64,000 bases of DNA, taken from positions 650,178 through 714,177 of the forward strand of contig JACKDW010000005.1 in assembly GCA_020633295.1 (NCBI GenBank). Reading direction: 5' to 3'. Shown piece after piece: positions 28,471-40,420 of this stretch. The DNA comes from Myxococcales bacterium (GTDB lineage Bacteria > Myxococcota_A > Polyangia > Nannocystales > Nannocystaceae). Within the stretch, counting starts at the first letter, position 1. Each line of letters starts with the position of its first letter. The notes beneath the pieces were generated by a model. It saw only the letters and a program-made list of their open reading frames with translations, had not been told where the DNA came from and searched no databases. The translations under genes and the position numbers were made by a program.

Positions 28471-29253
28471 TCAGCTCAGGACGACCTCGAGCCGACGGTC
28501 GAGCGCGATCCCCTGCGGCGACATCGCGCCGCACAGCGCGTACGCCTCCACGCCCTGGTCGACCACGGTCCGCAGCGTCTCGCTCCACGCCGGGTCGATC
28601 GCGTCCGCCGGGACGAACGCCTCGCAGTCGCTGCGCTGCACGCTGAACACGATCGCGGCCCGCTGCCCTTTCTCCACCACGTCGAGCAGCTCGAGCAGGT
28701 GCTTGCGCCCGCGCTCCGTCACCGCGTCGGGGAACGCCGCGCGTCGGCTCACCTCCTCGCCCGCGCGCACGTCGTAGATCAGCGTCGTGTTCTTCACCTC
28801 GACGTAGACGCGCTCATCATCGACGAAGGCCTCGCCGCGCCGCGGCTTCTTCACCCGCGCGTTGGCATGACCGCCGCGCGAGAGCACGATGTCGACGCGG
28901 CTGCGACCGCTGCGCCCGTAGGGCACCTGCTGGATCACGCGCTCGTAGCCGCTCAGCTCCGGGACCACGCCCGCGCGCAGACTGTCGACCACGAGCGCCT
29001 CGGCGCGCGACGTGTCGACCCCCACCCACACGCCGTCGAGCTCGATCGCGACCCAGGTCCAGGCGAGCTTGCGCGCCGGGTTCTCCGCCCGCTTGATCAG
29101 CACCGGCGCCCCCTCTACCAGACACCCGCGCAGCGAGCCGGTGTTGGGGCAGTGGGTCACGACGGTCGTCCCGTCCTCGAGCTCGACATCGGCGAAGAAC
29201 CGCTTGTACCGGCGGAGGAAGCGAGCACGAGTCAGGGGCGGGTCGAAGTGCAC
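28471..29253 (-). CDS. sfsA: Sugar fermentation stimulation protein SfsA (DNA/RNA-binding nuclease family)
   Basis: The 260-residue protein matches SfsA over its whole length. GTG 29253 is preferred because it gives VHFDPPLTRARFLRRYKRF, the usual SfsA N-terminus; an ATG at 29310 would add 19 residues. Conserved blocks are VVTHCPNTGSLRGC, WVAIELDGVWVGVDTSRAEA, SRVDIVLS and VYVEVKNTTLI, the last two forming a PD-(D/E)XK nuclease-like core, followed by AAFPDAVTERGRKHLLEL. In E. coli SfsA was linked to maltose gene expression and binds nucleic acid; its exact role is unsettled. It follows the kinase gene (stop at 29324) on the same strand and may be co-transcribed. Confidence 0.95.
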   Translation of the reverse strand: MHFDPPLTRARFLRRYKRFFADVELEDGTTVVTHCPNTGSLRGCLVEGAPVLIKRAENPARKLAWTWVAIELDGVWVGVDTSRAEALVVDSLRAGVVPELSGYERVIQQVPYGRSGRSRVDIVLSRGGHANARVKKPRRGEAFVDDERVYVEVKNTTLIYDVRAGEEVSRRAAFPDAVTERGRKHLLELLDVVEKGQRAAIVFSVQRSDCEAFVPADAIDPAWSETLRTVVDQGVEAYALCGAMSPQGIALDRRLEVVLS

Positions 29254-29323
29254 ACGGGATGGTGCAGGGCGCGGCTGCGGGTCGCAAGCGCCGGGGCGTC
29301 GCGTGGACATTCGCCACGGGCTG

Positions 29324-31039
29324 CTAGAGCTTGTACGTGTAGCGGAACGTGCCGCCCTTCTGCGACTTCGGGAACTTCAGGAGCCGCACCGAGCGCGCCA
29401 CGCAGGAGCCGAGCGACGAGCCCGACTGCGAGCCGATCGGCGTCGAGCTCTTCACCCGACCGTCCGGCCCGACCGTCACCTTCAGCTTCACCTTCATCCC
29501 CGGCATGCCGTACTTGCTGCAGCGGTTGCGCGGCGTCACGCGCGACATCCGGTTGGCGAAGTCGCGATACGACAGCCGCTTCGGCGTGTCGCCGGCGTCC
29601 TCGCCCTTGGCGGGGCGCGAGGTCTTCGGGCGCCCGTCGTCCTCGTCCCCGTCGCCTCCGTCGCCGTCGCCGTCGCCCGCGTCGCCCGCGTCATCCTCGT
29701 CATCGTCCCCGTCGTCCACGACATCGGCGTCCGCGTCGTCCGCATCGCCGCCGTCGTCCTCGGCGTCCTCGGTGGTCTCCGCGTCGTCCATCGCCCCGTC
29801 GTCGCGCGCGCGCGACGACGTCTCAGACTCGCGCCCCGCCTCGCCCGCCGAGCTCGCTACGTCCTTCGCGTCCTCCTGCGCCGCGACGTCCTTCGCGGCC
29901 TCCTTCGCGTCCTCCTTCGCGTCTTCCTTCGCCGCCGCGTCGTCCTGACGCTCCCCGATCAGCACGAACGCGAGCACGCCCGCGAGCAGCAGCGCCAGGG
30001 CCGCGAACACCGCCACCAGCAGCGAGCGCGACGAGCTCGAGCCCTCGCGCGTCACCGCGGCGCGCGGCGCCGCCAGCTCGATCGCCCGCAGGTCCCCCAC
30101 GAGCTCGGCGATGCTCGGGTAGCGCGCGGCCGGATCTTTCTCGAGGCACCGGAGGATCACCCGCTCGAGCGACGCCGGGATCTCCTGCGCCGGCGCGCGC
30201 TGACGAGGCGGCTCGGGCAGCTCGAACAGCTGCTTGTTGAGCACCTCCATGAAGTTCTCGTCATAGAACGGCACCGAGCCGCACACGAGCTTGTACAGGA
30301 TCACGCCGACGGCGTAGATGTCGACGCGCGGGTCGGGCAGCGCGCCCCGCAGCAGCTCGGGCGCGACGTACTCCGGCGTCCCCTGGAACGAGCCCGCGTT
30401 GATCAGCGACGAGTCACCGGAGTGCTTGTCGTCGGTGAGCTTCGCGATCCCGAAGTCGAGCACCTTGATGAAGTCCTGCGACCCGCCCCGCGCGATGCGA
30501 TAGCAGTTCTCGGGCTTCATGTCGCGATGCACGACGCCCTGCTCGTGCGCCGCCGACAACGCCGCGGCGATCTGCACGCCGATGCCCACCGCGCGCGGCC
30601 ACGGCAGCGCGCCGGTGCGGATCAACGTCACCGAGAGGTCCTCGCCCTCGAGGAACTCCATCACCATGAACGCGGTCCCGGCGTCCTCACCGAAGTCGGT
30701 GATGTCGACGACGTTCTCGTGACGGATGCGCGAGGCCGCCTTGGCCTCGCGCAGGAACCGGCGCACCCCTTCAGGCTGCGACGCGTACGCGCTGCCGAGG
30801 ACCTTGACCGCGACGAGCTTGTCGATGACGACGTGCCGCCCGAGGTACACCGCACCCATGCCGCCGGTCCCGAGCAGCTTGAGCAGCTCGTAGCGCCCGG
30901 CGAGCGTCTGCCCGATTAATTCCTGCGGATCCTCGTCGCCGAAGTCATCGACGAAGTCGTACGTGTCCGGCCGCGCGCGCGCGGCCGGCCCCTCCGGGGC
31001 GGCGTCCTGCGCGGTCGGGAGTTCGTGTACGGCCGACAT
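29324..31039 (-). CDS. Ser/Thr protein kinase with acidic linker and TonB/AgmX-like C-terminal domain
   Basis: The 571-residue protein starts at ATG 31039 (MSAVHELPTAQ). A longer frame would overlap the gene upstream and adds a sequence unlike any kinase leader. The kinase domain (about 45-310) has GTGGMGAVYLG, the catalytic lysine in VAVKVLG, HRDMKPENC near 169, DFGIAKL and GTPEYVAPE. A membrane helix (LLVAVFAALALLLAGVLAFV) lies near 338-360. Then comes an Ala/Lys/Glu/Asp stretch turning into a ~75-residue Asp/Gly-rich linker. The last ~85 residues resemble the TonB C-terminal / AgmX-PglI fold: MKVKLKVTVGPDGRVKSSTP and VARSVRLLKFPKSQKGGTF. Periplasmic output through a TonB-like domain is unusual for a kinase. 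Its ligand is unknown. Confidence 0.92.
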   Translation of the reverse strand: MSAVHELPTAQDAAPEGPAARARPDTYDFVDDFGDEDPQELIGQTLAGRYELLKLLGTGGMGAVYLGRHVVIDKLVAVKVLGSAYASQPEGVRRFLREAKAASRIRHENVVDITDFGEDAGTAFMVMEFLEGEDLSVTLIRTGALPWPRAVGIGVQIAAALSAAHEQGVVHRDMKPENCYRIARGGSQDFIKVLDFGIAKLTDDKHSGDSSLINAGSFQGTPEYVAPELLRGALPDPRVDIYAVGVILYKLVCGSVPFYDENFMEVLNKQLFELPEPPRQRAPAQEIPASLERVILRCLEKDPAARYPSIAELVGDLRAIELAAPRAAVTREGSSSSRSLLVAVFAALALLLAGVLAFVLIGERQDDAAAKEDAKEDAKEAAKDVAAQEDAKDVASSAGEAGRESETSSRARDDGAMDDAETTEDAEDDGGDADDADADVVDDGDDDEDDAGDAGDGDGDGGDGDEDDGRPKTSRPAKGEDAGDTPKRLSYRDFANRMSRVTPRNRCSKYGMPGMKVKLKVTVGPDGRVKSSTPIGSQSGSSLGSCVARSVRLLKFPKSQKGGTFRYTYKL

Positions 31040-31133
31040 GACTCGGGCGGCTACCCCTTGCATACACGAAGTCGCACACGCGCCGCACGCTTCCGACCTG
31101 TCTCTTTGGTAATTTTTACGAAATCGCCCATGC

Positions 31134-32141
31134 TCAAAACCGCATCCCGAACGTCGCACCGCCGCCGCCACGCGTGAGAAATGGCGCGAACGACACCGGT
31201 TTTCGCGCGCGCGCGCGACTCCCAAGGACGAGCATCGTGATGCCGGCGCCGAGGGCCGCCCCCGCCAGCAGACCGCCGCCGATCGCCAATCCGCCGCCGA
31301 GCTGCTCCCTCGACGTGAGCTCGTCCAGCTTGGATTGCGGGATCGCCACGCCCTGGTCCACGAACTCGCGCTGCGCCGCGACGGCCCGGGCGAACACCAC
31401 CACGCCCGCGATCGTCGCGCCGAGCATCACCCCGCCCACGCCCGTCGTCACGGCCCCCGCGAGCACGAGGCGATCGCCGTCCAAGGCGCTCCTGGGCGCG
31501 CTGACAGGCGGCTCCCGCTCCGCCGCCGTGGCCGGCGGCTCCCCCTCGACGCGCAGCGTCACGCAGTCGAGCGCGGGGTCGGTCTCCCGCAGCAGCTCGA
31601 CATCCGCGGTGACCACCGCGCGCAGCTCTCGGGCCTTCCTCGTGTCCCGGTGCACGTCGGTCTCCGCCGCCTGCTCCTCGATATACGCGTCGAGCACCCG
31701 CTGCGACGCGCACAGCTGCGCGGCGTCCCCCTGCGCCTCGTAGGCGCTGCGGCGGGCCGCGATCAGCTCGAACAGGACCGCCGCCCGACGCTCCCGCGGC
31801 TCCGGCGGCAACGACCGGTACGCCGTAAAAAACTGATTCGCGGCCTCCTCGTGGGCTCCGCGATCACGCGCGTCCAGGCCCGCCGCGTACGCCGCTTGAG
31901 CCTCCTCCGGGGTGCGCTCGGGCCCCGCCTCGGACGCCGTCCCGCCGCTCTCCGCCGCCTGCGCCACCCCCAGCGTCAATCCGCCGGAAACGTGCGTTCT
32001 TGGGGTGGACGTCGCCAGGATCGCGGCCGCGCTCGCGACCGCGGCCACGCGCCGTCTACGCGAACGCACCCCTCGAGGCCGGGTAGCCGTCACCAGTAGC
32101 GCGACACGGCTCCGCCGGATGGCACGACGACTCCGTGACAT
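31134..32141 (-). CDS. Predicted exported protein with TPR-like region and two membrane helices
   Basis: This 335-residue protein begins with a very basic region followed by VAAVASAAAILATS, probably an uncleaved signal anchor or a signal peptide ending near VAQAAE. Residues ~75-200 form helices with TPR-like periodicity (RTPEEAQAAYAAGLDARDRG, then a region on VLFELIAARRSAYEA). Two hydrophobic segments follow near 225-252 and 282-310, rich in Gly, Ala and Val, and the protein ends in FGMRF. I do not recognise the family. It lies upstream of the kinase on the same strand (94 bases before the kinase start), a pattern common in myxobacteria where kinase genes sit beside TPR/PEGA-type exported proteins. 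The start could also be an internal GTG. Confidence 0.7.
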   Translation of the reverse strand: MSRSRRAIRRSRVALLVTATRPRGVRSRRRRVAAVASAAAILATSTPRTHVSGGLTLGVAQAAESGGTASEAGPERTPEEAQAAYAAGLDARDRGAHEEAANQFFTAYRSLPPEPRERRAAVLFELIAARRSAYEAQGDAAQLCASQRVLDAYIEEQAAETDVHRDTRKARELRAVVTADVELLRETDPALDCVTLRVEGEPPATAAEREPPVSAPRSALDGDRLVLAGAVTTGVGGVMLGATIAGVVVFARAVAAQREFVDQGVAIPQSKLDELTSREQLGGGLAIGGGLLAGAALGAGITMLVLGSRARARKPVSFAPFLTRGGGGATFGMRF

Positions 32142-32305
32142 CGACGAAGCTACTATCGCCGAGGGCTCGGGGCTTCGGCCACCGGTCTCCGGCCCGATCG
32201 CGGCTTTTTGCGCCGGTCAGCGGGCCGTCCGGCGCGTTGTCGACCGCCGCGTCACGACGCTGCCCAGATTCGCGCGCCGCTCGCCGCCCCGGCGAGTCAG
32301 GCGAC

Positions 32306-32884
32306 TCAGGCGACCGGGAGGAGGTCCGGGCGCACCGCGCTGATGATCTCGGCGCCCGCGCCCGCGAGCACACGTGACCGATCCGTCATATCAAACGCCG
32401 CGAGCGGACGTGTCGGATCGTTCAGGCTGTGAAAGTCCGTCAGCCGCAGCTGATGCGCGACGCCGTTGCCTCCGCGAAACACGAAGGTCTCAAACGCCTC
32501 CATCGACGGGCGGACGTACAAGCACATCACCTCCGACTTCTCGCGACCGAGCCCGCCGAGCAGCGCCGGCAAGCCGTGCGCCGTGATGAACGGCGAGCTG
32601 AAGAAACCCGGGGAGATCAGCAGCACCACCAGCTTCGCCGACTCCAGCGCCCGCACCAGCGCGCGCCGGCCGGTGACGCCCGCGAGCACGCGCGAGTCAT
32701 CCCAGAGGTCGAGCATCCAGGCGCGCTGCAGCGGCTTGAGCTGGATCTGCAGCTCGCCGAACAGGTCGCGATCGCGATGGCTGTACCCCACGAACACGTT
32801 GCTGCGCTCCACGACCGTGCCGGCCGTCGGAATCTGCGACCGCTTGATCGGGACCTCCGAGGTCACGTGGGCTGCACCCGCCAT
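32306..32884 (-). CDS. Standalone TIR-domain protein
   Basis: The 192-residue protein is essentially one TIR domain (residues ~27-165) after a short N-terminal tail. It shows VFVGYSHRDRDLFGELQIQL (strand A and helix A), LDLWDDSRVLAG (box with W and D), RALVRALESAKLVVLLISPG (strand C) and FFSSPFITAHGL. Bacterial TIR proteins may be NAD+ hydrolases in phage defence or signalling scaffolds. The catalytic Glu that normally lies two to six residues after the FxxS segment is not visible; the segment reads PFITAHGLPALLGG. It may therefore be inactive. No Thoeris, CBASS or Argonaute partner gene is adjacent. It is flanked by genes of unrelated function. Confidence 0.78.
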   Translation of the reverse strand: MAGAAHVTSEVPIKRSQIPTAGTVVERSNVFVGYSHRDRDLFGELQIQLKPLQRAWMLDLWDDSRVLAGVTGRRALVRALESAKLVVLLISPGFFSSPFITAHGLPALLGGLGREKSEVMCLYVRPSMEAFETFVFRGGNGVAHQLRLTDFHSLNDPTRPLAAFDMTDRSRVLAGAGAEIISAVRPDLLPVA

Positions 32885-32978
32885 AACTTTGGTCTAGGAC
32901 GCTCGCCCGCCCCTGACAAGGGTCTAGAGCCCTCGACGAAGATGCCGACCGCGTCTCGATTCTGTTACGCTCAGCGCC

Positions 32979-33560
32979 ATGCGCCGCTGGCACAGCCTCG
33001 CCCCCGTCCTCTTCGCCGCGACTCTCCTCGGAAGCGCGAGCTGCTCACCACAGGCGCCGAAGTCCGTGAATTCAACGAAGAATTCCCCGACCAAGGCGAC
33101 CGCAAAACCCGCCGATCCCGCAACGCCTGGCGAAACCAATGTACAGGCAACTACCAAAAAAGCACCTGTCAACGTGGGAGCGGTATCTGCGGATCCCGGG
33201 CAAAGCGCGTCGACGGATCTCGGCGAGAGCTTCCGCGATCCCGACTGGTTCCGCGCCGAGATCTTCGCCGGCGCCACGGTCGTCAAGCAGTCGCGGTCCC
33301 AGCGCGACGCGACCGGCATGTACACCTCGCAGTTCCTGTTCGAGCTGGCCCCCGGCACCACCGAGGAGCAGTGCGTCGAGCGGCTCAAGGAGATCAACAA
33401 GGACGCGGTCGGCGAGCTCACCGTCGTGAAGGAGCAGGAGCGGACCAAGCTCACCGGCAGCGCGGCGGACTACACCGTCACGCACGTGTGCGGCCCGACG
33501 CCGGAGGGCGCCATGCGCTCGCTCGTCAGCTACCGCTGGACCCGCGCGCCGGCGGGCTGA
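32979..33560 (+). CDS. Small predicted lipoprotein
   Basis: This 193-residue lipoprotein has a signal peptide ending in the lipobox GSASC (Cys22). A Lys/Thr/Pro/Ala-rich linker reaches about residue 80, then a compact domain of about 110 residues with SQFLFELAPGTTEEQCVERL and TVTHVCGPTPEG; the two Cys may pair. I do not recognise the domain. The first ~200 bases of the gene are less GC-rich than the rest of the window, which reflects the Lys/Asn/Thr-rich linker and may hint at recent origin. No partner gene is evident. The start at ATG 32979 lacks a clear ribosome binding site but places the signal peptide correctly. Confidence 0.75.
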   Translation: MRRWHSLAPVLFAATLLGSASCSPQAPKSVNSTKNSPTKATAKPADPATPGETNVQATTKKAPVNVGAVSADPGQSASTDLGESFRDPDWFRAEIFAGATVVKQSRSQRDATGMYTSQFLFELAPGTTEEQCVERLKEINKDAVGELTVVKEQERTKLTGSAADYTVTHVCGPTPEGAMRSLVSYRWTRAPAG

Positions 33561-33593
33561 GCCGCGCGGCCCCTGTACCGGCCTACTCGAACC

Positions 33594-33638
33594 GGTCCTG
33601 TCAAACAGGTCCTGTCAAACAGGTCCTGTCAAACAGGT
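33594..33638. repeat. 14-bp tandem repeat, three copies, self-complementary
   Basis: Three identical 14-base units GGTCCTGTCAAACA are followed by a partial fourth (GGTCT). Each junction contains both CCTGT-CAA-ACAGG (a 5-base stem with a 3-base loop) and ACAGG-T-CCTGT, so alternate hairpins can form. The array lies in the 91-base gap between two convergent genes. Confidence 0.85.
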
Positions 33639-33651
33639 CTCAGGGGACCGA

Positions 33652-34593
33652 TCACTTCTTGCGCGACTTGCCCTTGCCCTTGCCCTTACCCTTGCCCTTG
33701 AACTTCTTGGCGCCGGCCTTGTTGCGGTTGGCCCGCTGCTGGATCTGGCCGTCCTGCTGAAACTTCAGCGGCGCCTCGCCGACCTCGTACAGCTGATCGC
33801 CCTCGGTCATCTGCGCGATCTGGACGACGTTCGCGTGCATGAAGGGCGCCGCCTGCAGCATCATCCGCTTCTCGACCTGCATCAGCGCGACCTGCTGACG
33901 CACCGGGATGCGCAGGTTCTTGGCCTCGACCTGTTCGAAGTGCTCGCTGCGCGCGTCGGACCACTCGGGGTTCGTCGTCACGTGATGCATCCGGCAGCTC
34001 TGCGGGCGCACCTCCCAGATCCGGCAGCGCCCGCGCTCCTCGTCGAGGAACGGGCACGCCTCGCCCTTGCGCGCGAACGCCAGACGCCCCTCGCGGACCG
34101 CCTTGTCGTTCATCCGGATCTTCTGCAGGTCCTTGCCCTTGTGGAGCGACTGGATCTCGTCGAACTGCGCCTGCCCGAGCTCGGCGAGGCGCGCAGCGAC
34201 CTGCGGGAAGTCCTTCCACACGCGGATCGTGCGGTAGATGACCGCCCCCTCCACGCCCGTCACGCCCAGCGGCATCTCTCGACAGCAGGGCGCGCCCTCC
34301 GGGGTCCCGGGTCGCGCGGCGGACTCAAGGGCCATCCCCGCGGCGGCCACCTCGATGTACTCGTCGTGCGCCTTGTGGAGCGCGCGCACGGCCTCCGTGA
34401 AGCCCTTCGGGAGGCGCTTCGTGACCCCGACGTCGGCCAGCCCCGGCAGCGCGCCGATCGTGTCGATCGCCTGCTGAATCGCCTCCGACTGCGGCTTGGT
34501 CGCCTTGCGAACCGCACGCGGGATCCGGGTCGCGCGATCCCGCGGCATCCTCGATCGCCTCCCGAACAGCGCGCCGAGCCATTCCCAGACCAT
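33652..34593 (-). CDS. YkgJ-type cysteine-cluster protein
   Basis: This 313-residue cytoplasmic protein starts at ATG 34593 (MVWEWLGALFG). The centre holds a Zn/Fe-chelating cysteine cluster of the YkgJ/CxxCxxCC family: CCREMPLG near residue 102, then CPFLDEERGRCRIWEVRPQS and a final CRMHH near 178-202. The spacing of the last three Cys (C-x10-C-x10-C) is typical. The C-terminus has a Lys/Gly tail of KGKGKG type of about 20 residues, coded by a CTTGCC hexanucleotide tract, that may bind nucleic acid or be disordered. The function of YkgJ proteins is unclear. The gene converges with the lipoprotein across the 14-base repeat. It is divergent from the next lipoprotein gene. Confidence 0.82.
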   Translation of the reverse strand: MVWEWLGALFGRRSRMPRDRATRIPRAVRKATKPQSEAIQQAIDTIGALPGLADVGVTKRLPKGFTEAVRALHKAHDEYIEVAAAGMALESAARPGTPEGAPCCREMPLGVTGVEGAVIYRTIRVWKDFPQVAARLAELGQAQFDEIQSLHKGKDLQKIRMNDKAVREGRLAFARKGEACPFLDEERGRCRIWEVRPQSCRMHHVTTNPEWSDARSEHFEQVEAKNLRIPVRQQVALMQVEKRMMLQAAPFMHANVVQIAQMTEGDQLYEVGEAPLKFQQDGQIQQRANRNKAGAKKFKGKGKGKGKGKSRKK

Positions 34594-34692
34594 GGCCCGC
34601 GGTTGTAGCAAACCCCGGCGCCGATGTCCCGCGCCCCACCTGACCCCGCGATCAGCTTGCACCCCTGCGCTCGCGCGGTTAGCGTTCGCCCC

Positions 34693-35640
34693 ATGAACCG
34701 CACTGGCTCCGCCCGTCGATCTCGCGTCGGCTCCCGCGCCGCGTCCACCCTCGCCATCGCGGCCGCGCTGCTCCTCGGCTTCGGCGCGCCGGCGTGCAAG
34801 AAAGACGGCGACTCTGCGGCGCCTGGGAGCAAGGGCGCGGCCAAGGACCCCAAGGGCGGGGGCGTGACGCTGCGCTACAACACGGCCGCGCGCACGCTCA
34901 AGAAGAACATCAAGGGCTCGTTCACGGTCACCAGCGGGCGCGGCGGCGGCTCGATCAGCGCGGACCTCTCCGGCCAGCTCGACTTCACCGACAACGGCGA
35001 AGGCACGCTCAAGGTCTCCTACAAGGTCCTCGAGCTGCGGGACTACAAGTCCGAGATGCCGCAGCCCGAGGCCGGCGAGGGCGGGGAGCAGGCCGGGCCG
35101 CCCCCGGACCCCAAGGCGGTCGCGCAGTCCGTGACGGGCGCGGTCATCATCAACGACCGCGGCGAGCCCGACGAGGACAAGACCAAGGCGCTGCCCGAGA
35201 ACAAGCGCGACGAGAACGCCGACCCGCAGGTCCAGAGCATCCACGGCATGGTCGAGGGCATGCTCGGCGTCCCCGAGCTGCCCGACGAGGCCCTCGAGGT
35301 CGGCAAGCCCGTGAGTAAATCGGAGGAGAAGGAGATCCCCAGCCCCATGGGCATGAAGATCCCCTCCGAGATCGACACCACGATCAAGCTCATCTCGATC
35401 GACGAGTCCACCGGCAAGCGCCTGGCGACCGTCGAGGTCGAGGTCGAGGGCGGCGGCGCCGTCGAGGCCCAGGGCAACATGATCTCCATGGAGTCGAGCG
35501 CGACCCAGACGACGATCTTCAACCTCGACGACCAGATCCCCGTCAGCACCAAGGTCACCAGCACCAACGCCTACACCTTCGGCACCCAGGGCAGCTTCGA
35601 GCTCAGCTTCAACTACGAGGCCAGCTTCGAGCCCGGCTGA
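34693..35640 (+). CDS. Predicted lipoprotein, family not recognised
   Basis: This 315-residue protein starts at ATG 34693 (MNRTGSARRS), giving a signal peptide of ~35 residues with lipobox GAPAC; a start 69 bases upstream would add a Pro/His-rich stretch and is not favoured. The mature part is soluble and acidic. It is rich in beta-strand segments such as LKKNIKGSFTVTSGRGGGSI, LSGQLDFTDNGEGTLKVSY and GKRLATVEVEVEGG, with a disordered Glu/Gly/Pro stretch in the middle. I do not recognise the domain; the fold may be a duplicated beta-sandwich. It ends four bases before queC, so the two are probably co-transcribed, although nothing links their roles. Confidence 0.78.
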   Translation: MNRTGSARRSRVGSRAASTLAIAAALLLGFGAPACKKDGDSAAPGSKGAAKDPKGGGVTLRYNTAARTLKKNIKGSFTVTSGRGGGSISADLSGQLDFTDNGEGTLKVSYKVLELRDYKSEMPQPEAGEGGEQAGPPPDPKAVAQSVTGAVIINDRGEPDEDKTKALPENKRDENADPQVQSIHGMVEGMLGVPELPDEALEVGKPVSKSEEKEIPSPMGMKIPSEIDTTIKLISIDESTGKRLATVEVEVEGGGAVEAQGNMISMESSATQTTIFNLDDQIPVSTKVTSTNAYTFGTQGSFELSFNYEASFEPG

Positions 35641-35644
35641 GCCC

Positions 35645-36390
35645 GTGACCTCGACCACCGCACCGCGCCCCGACGCGCCCGGCGACGGCGACCCTCGCGG
35701 CGCCGTCATCCTGCTCAGCGGCGGGCTCGACTCGACCACCGCGCTCGCGCTCGCCCGCGCCGAGCACCCGGGTCGCCCGCTGTACGCGCTCAGCTTCCGC
35801 TACGGGCAGCGGCACGCGCTCGAGCTCGCCTGCGCCGCCCGCCAGGCCGCGCGCTTCGCCGTCCAGCAGCACGAGGTCATCGACCTCGAGCACCTCGGCC
35901 GCCTCACCCGGGGCGCGAGCGCGCTGCTCGAGGGCAGCCCGCTCGACGTGCCCATGGGCCGCGACGTCGAGGCCGCCGGCGACATCCCCGTCACCTACGT
36001 GCCCGCGCGCAACACCCTGTTCCTCGCCTACGCGCTCGCCTGGGCCGAGGCGCTCGAGCTGCGCGAGCTGTGGATCGGCGTCAACGCCGTCGACTACTCC
36101 GGCTACCCCGACTGCCGCCCCGAGTTCATCCGCGCCTTCGAACAGACCGCCAACCTCGCCACGCGCCTCGGCGTGACGGGCCAGCGGATCCGCGTTCGGA
36201 CGCCGCTGATCTCCTGGACGAAGGGACAGATCATCCAGGCGGGCCTCGAGCGCGACGTCGACTACGGCGACACCGTCTCCTGCTACGCGCCGACCGAGGA
36301 CGACCGCGGCCCGCTGGCCTGCGGGCGCTGCGACAGCTGCCAGCTGCGCCGCGCCGGCTTCGCCGAGGCCGGCGCCCCCGACCCCACGCG

Positions 36391-36415
<25 letters not shown>
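35645..36415 (+). CDS. queC: 7-cyano-7-deazaguanine synthase QueC
   Basis: This 256-residue enzyme makes preQ0 from 7-carboxy-7-deazaguanine, ammonia and ATP, for queuosine tRNA modification or 7-deazaguanine metabolites. The PP-loop is SGGLDST (residues 25-31). Family blocks are LSFRYGQRHALELACAA, TYVPARNTLFLAYALAWAE, WIGVNAVDYSGYPDCRPEFI and RTPLISWTKGQII. The Zn site is seen near the end in SCYAP...CGRCDSC (Cys spacing as in the family). It starts at GTG 35645. No queD, queE or queF is nearby. Its last 25 bases overlap the 3' end of metH on the opposite strand. Confidence 0.97.
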
Positions 36416-40110
<3,695 letters not shown>

Positions 40111-40113
40111 GGC

Positions 40114-40227
40114 AAAGAGCCTTCTCTGACAGCGCCCGGCGCCCGGGCGCGCAAATTGAAATTTGCGGGCAGCATCCGCGTGGCCCCGGGTGAAGTCAAG
40201 CCGAGCAGTCAGCCCGTCGGGCTCTTT
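40114..40227 (-). promoter_or_regulatory. Possible structured leader and AT-rich palindrome upstream of metH
   Basis: On the minus strand AAAGAGCC (40227-40220) is complementary to GGCTCTTT (40121-40114), which ends three bases before the GTG start and covers the ribosome binding region. A closing stem would enclose about 98 bases. Inside this lies a perfect 16-base palindrome with a 2-base centre, CGCAAATT-GA-AATTTGCG (40150-40167), in an otherwise GC-rich context. The pairings may form a leader that hides the start site, or the palindrome may be an operator. I could not match it to the SAM, SAH or cobalamin riboswitch consensus from memory. Function is inferred. Confidence 0.4.
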
Positions 40228-40420
40228 GGACGCGGCGCCGCGACCGGCTAGAGCACGCCCTCAAGACCACCCCAGGCGCCTTCGCGCCACGCGCGCAGTT
40301 TGACGATAGCACCCGCTCTCCCTATCGTGAGGCCCACGTAGCGAGCTCGGCACCCCAACGTCACAGCGACCACGAACAACGCATCGAGCGTACGCCGGAC
40401 TCGTCTCGAGCAAGATCCTC

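Noticed and set aside
31040..31225. A longer N-terminus for the TonB-output kinase
   Set aside because: It overlaps the upstream TPR-like gene and does not resemble a kinase leader.
32306..32884. A defence island around the TIR gene
   Set aside because: The neighbours (a TPR-like protein, lipoproteins, a YkgJ protein) have no link to defence; no Argonaute, cyclase or restriction genes are present.
40111..40260. A SAH, SAM or cobalamin riboswitch upstream of metH
   Set aside because: I could not find the conserved cores (B12 box, SAM-I P3/P4 or SAH consensus). I left it as an unclassified leader.
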